This document shows, one piece after another, positions 5,421 through 5,873 of a DNA stretch of 5,873 bases. Under the pieces are notes generated by a model, which saw only the letters and a list, made by a program, of their open reading frames with translations, ran no database searches and was not told the DNA's origin. Location: NCBI GenBank assembly GCA_011372335.1, contig DRSY01000174.1:1-5873 (forward strand), given 5' to 3'. How positions within the stretch are numbered: the stretch's first letter is position 1; each line of letters begins with the position of its first letter. The translations under genes and the position numbers were made by a program. This DNA comes from Candidatus Woesearchaeota archaeon. GTDB lineage: Archaea > Nanobdellota > Nanobdellia > Woesearchaeales > SM23-78.

Positions 5421-5873
5421 TTAGATGTTCTTAAGAATAATATTAACTCTTTCCTTAATACTAACCGCAGGGATTATTATTGGGTGATAACCAAGGTTTT
5501 CATAGGTTTTTCTTATTATCTTTGAAATCTCCTTAGCTTCCTCTTCATCCTCTACTCTGTACTTTGTTTTTCTATACAAAGGAAGCGGTTTTAGGAAGAA
5601 CACTTTTTCATACTTGCACTTATTAATAGCATCCAATAGTTTTTGAGGTGGCTTAAACTGCTTGTACTTATAATAAGCCAGCGAATCAGGTATGCCTCTA
5701 TCAATAAATACTATTTTCGTGTCCAGAGGAATCTCAGCTTCTCTTCTTAATTGCTCCTCAAATATTTTTCTTTGAAAATCAGGAAAGAACTTGTCCAGCC
5801 AGGGCTCAGGAACACCTCTTTTTTTCTCCTTGAAAATTATTTCTTTAGCAGCTTCTTTGATTGTAGGAAAACC
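5421..5873 (-). CDS. AAA_28-type P-loop ATPase/kinase, C-terminal 150 residues (5' end outside window)
   Basis: The frame is open from the right edge (5873) to TAA at 5423-5421. A TTG at 5636 is inside the domain and not a real start. The fragment begins GFPTIKEAAKEII, matching the segment after the P-loop in AAA_28 (NadR/TRPL-like) proteins, where V/IxEAAR is typical. Next come IVFIDRGIPDSLAYY (54-68), the family's Asp-Arg Walker B region, then VFFLKPLPLY and KYRVEDEEEAKEI, the usual lid and nucleotide-contact region. The end contains PAVSIKERVNIIL, another family hallmark. The Walker A motif would lie off the window. Such proteins bind ATP and probably phosphorylate a small molecule or nucleotide, but the substrate is unknown. 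It is convergent with rtcB with 15 bases between stop codons, and no terminator is visible between them, so the rtcB transcript probably runs into this gene antisense. Confidence 0.82.
   Translation of the reverse strand, partial: GFPTIKEAAKEIIFKEKKRGVPEPWLDKFFPDFQRKIFEEQLRREAEIPLDTKIVFIDRGIPDSLAYYKYKQFKPPQKLLDAINKCKYEKVFFLKPLPLYRKTKYRVEDEEEAKEISKIIRKTYENLGYHPIIIPAVSIKERVNIILKNI

Noticed and set aside
1..5873. CRISPR array, tRNA, rRNA or insertion sequence
   Set aside because: No regularly spaced repeats, no tRNA T-arm consensus, no rRNA-like stretch and no transposase-like frame was seen on either strand by eye.

Overview
The window most likely comes from a small-genome archaeon, and a DPANN-type lineage (Woesearchaeota/Pacearchaeota-like) is my best guess. 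The archaeal call rests on three things: BRE/TATA-like boxes about 25-30 bases before most gene starts (several genes apparently leaderless), an archaeal-length RtcB RNA ligase, and a 65-residue winged-helix regulator of a type common in archaea. The DPANN call is inference. It rests on compact gene spacing, small orphan proteins and a threonyl-tRNA synthetase of bacterial architecture. No rRNA, tRNA, CRISPR array, transposase or insertion sequence was found by eye.

Layout, left to right. Bases 1-153 (+) hold the C-terminal end of a coiled-coil-like protein; a second protein-like frame (126-278) overlaps it and could be its continuation after a one-base slip. A promoter near 393-407 drives a 208-residue protein with an acidic head and a very lysine-rich tail (434-1060, +). 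Across an 81-base spacer it faces thrS (1142-3055, -), a complete 637-residue threonyl-tRNA synthetase with TGS, editing, catalytic and anticodon-binding domains. Further right on the minus strand lie a winged-helix DNA-binding protein (3278-3475) and a 57-residue single-pass membrane protein (3614-3787). A divergent control region (3788-3959) carries two tandem 17-bp units, each with a 13-bp palindrome, plus two 8-bp palindromes. It separates the membrane-protein gene from rtcB (3960-5405, +). rtcB converges, with only 15 bases between stop codons, on the C-terminal 150 residues of an AAA_28-type P-loop NTPase/kinase (5421-5873, -) that runs off the right edge.

Functionally, thrS and rtcB both serve translation (tRNA charging; tRNA splicing and RNA repair), but they are in separate transcription units. 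The regulator and membrane protein between them have no assigned target. I see no obvious new multi-gene defence or metabolic system. The most unusual items are the palindrome array before rtcB, the acid/lysine bipartite protein, the possible frameshift at the left edge, and the small membrane protein, which falls below usual ORF length cutoffs.
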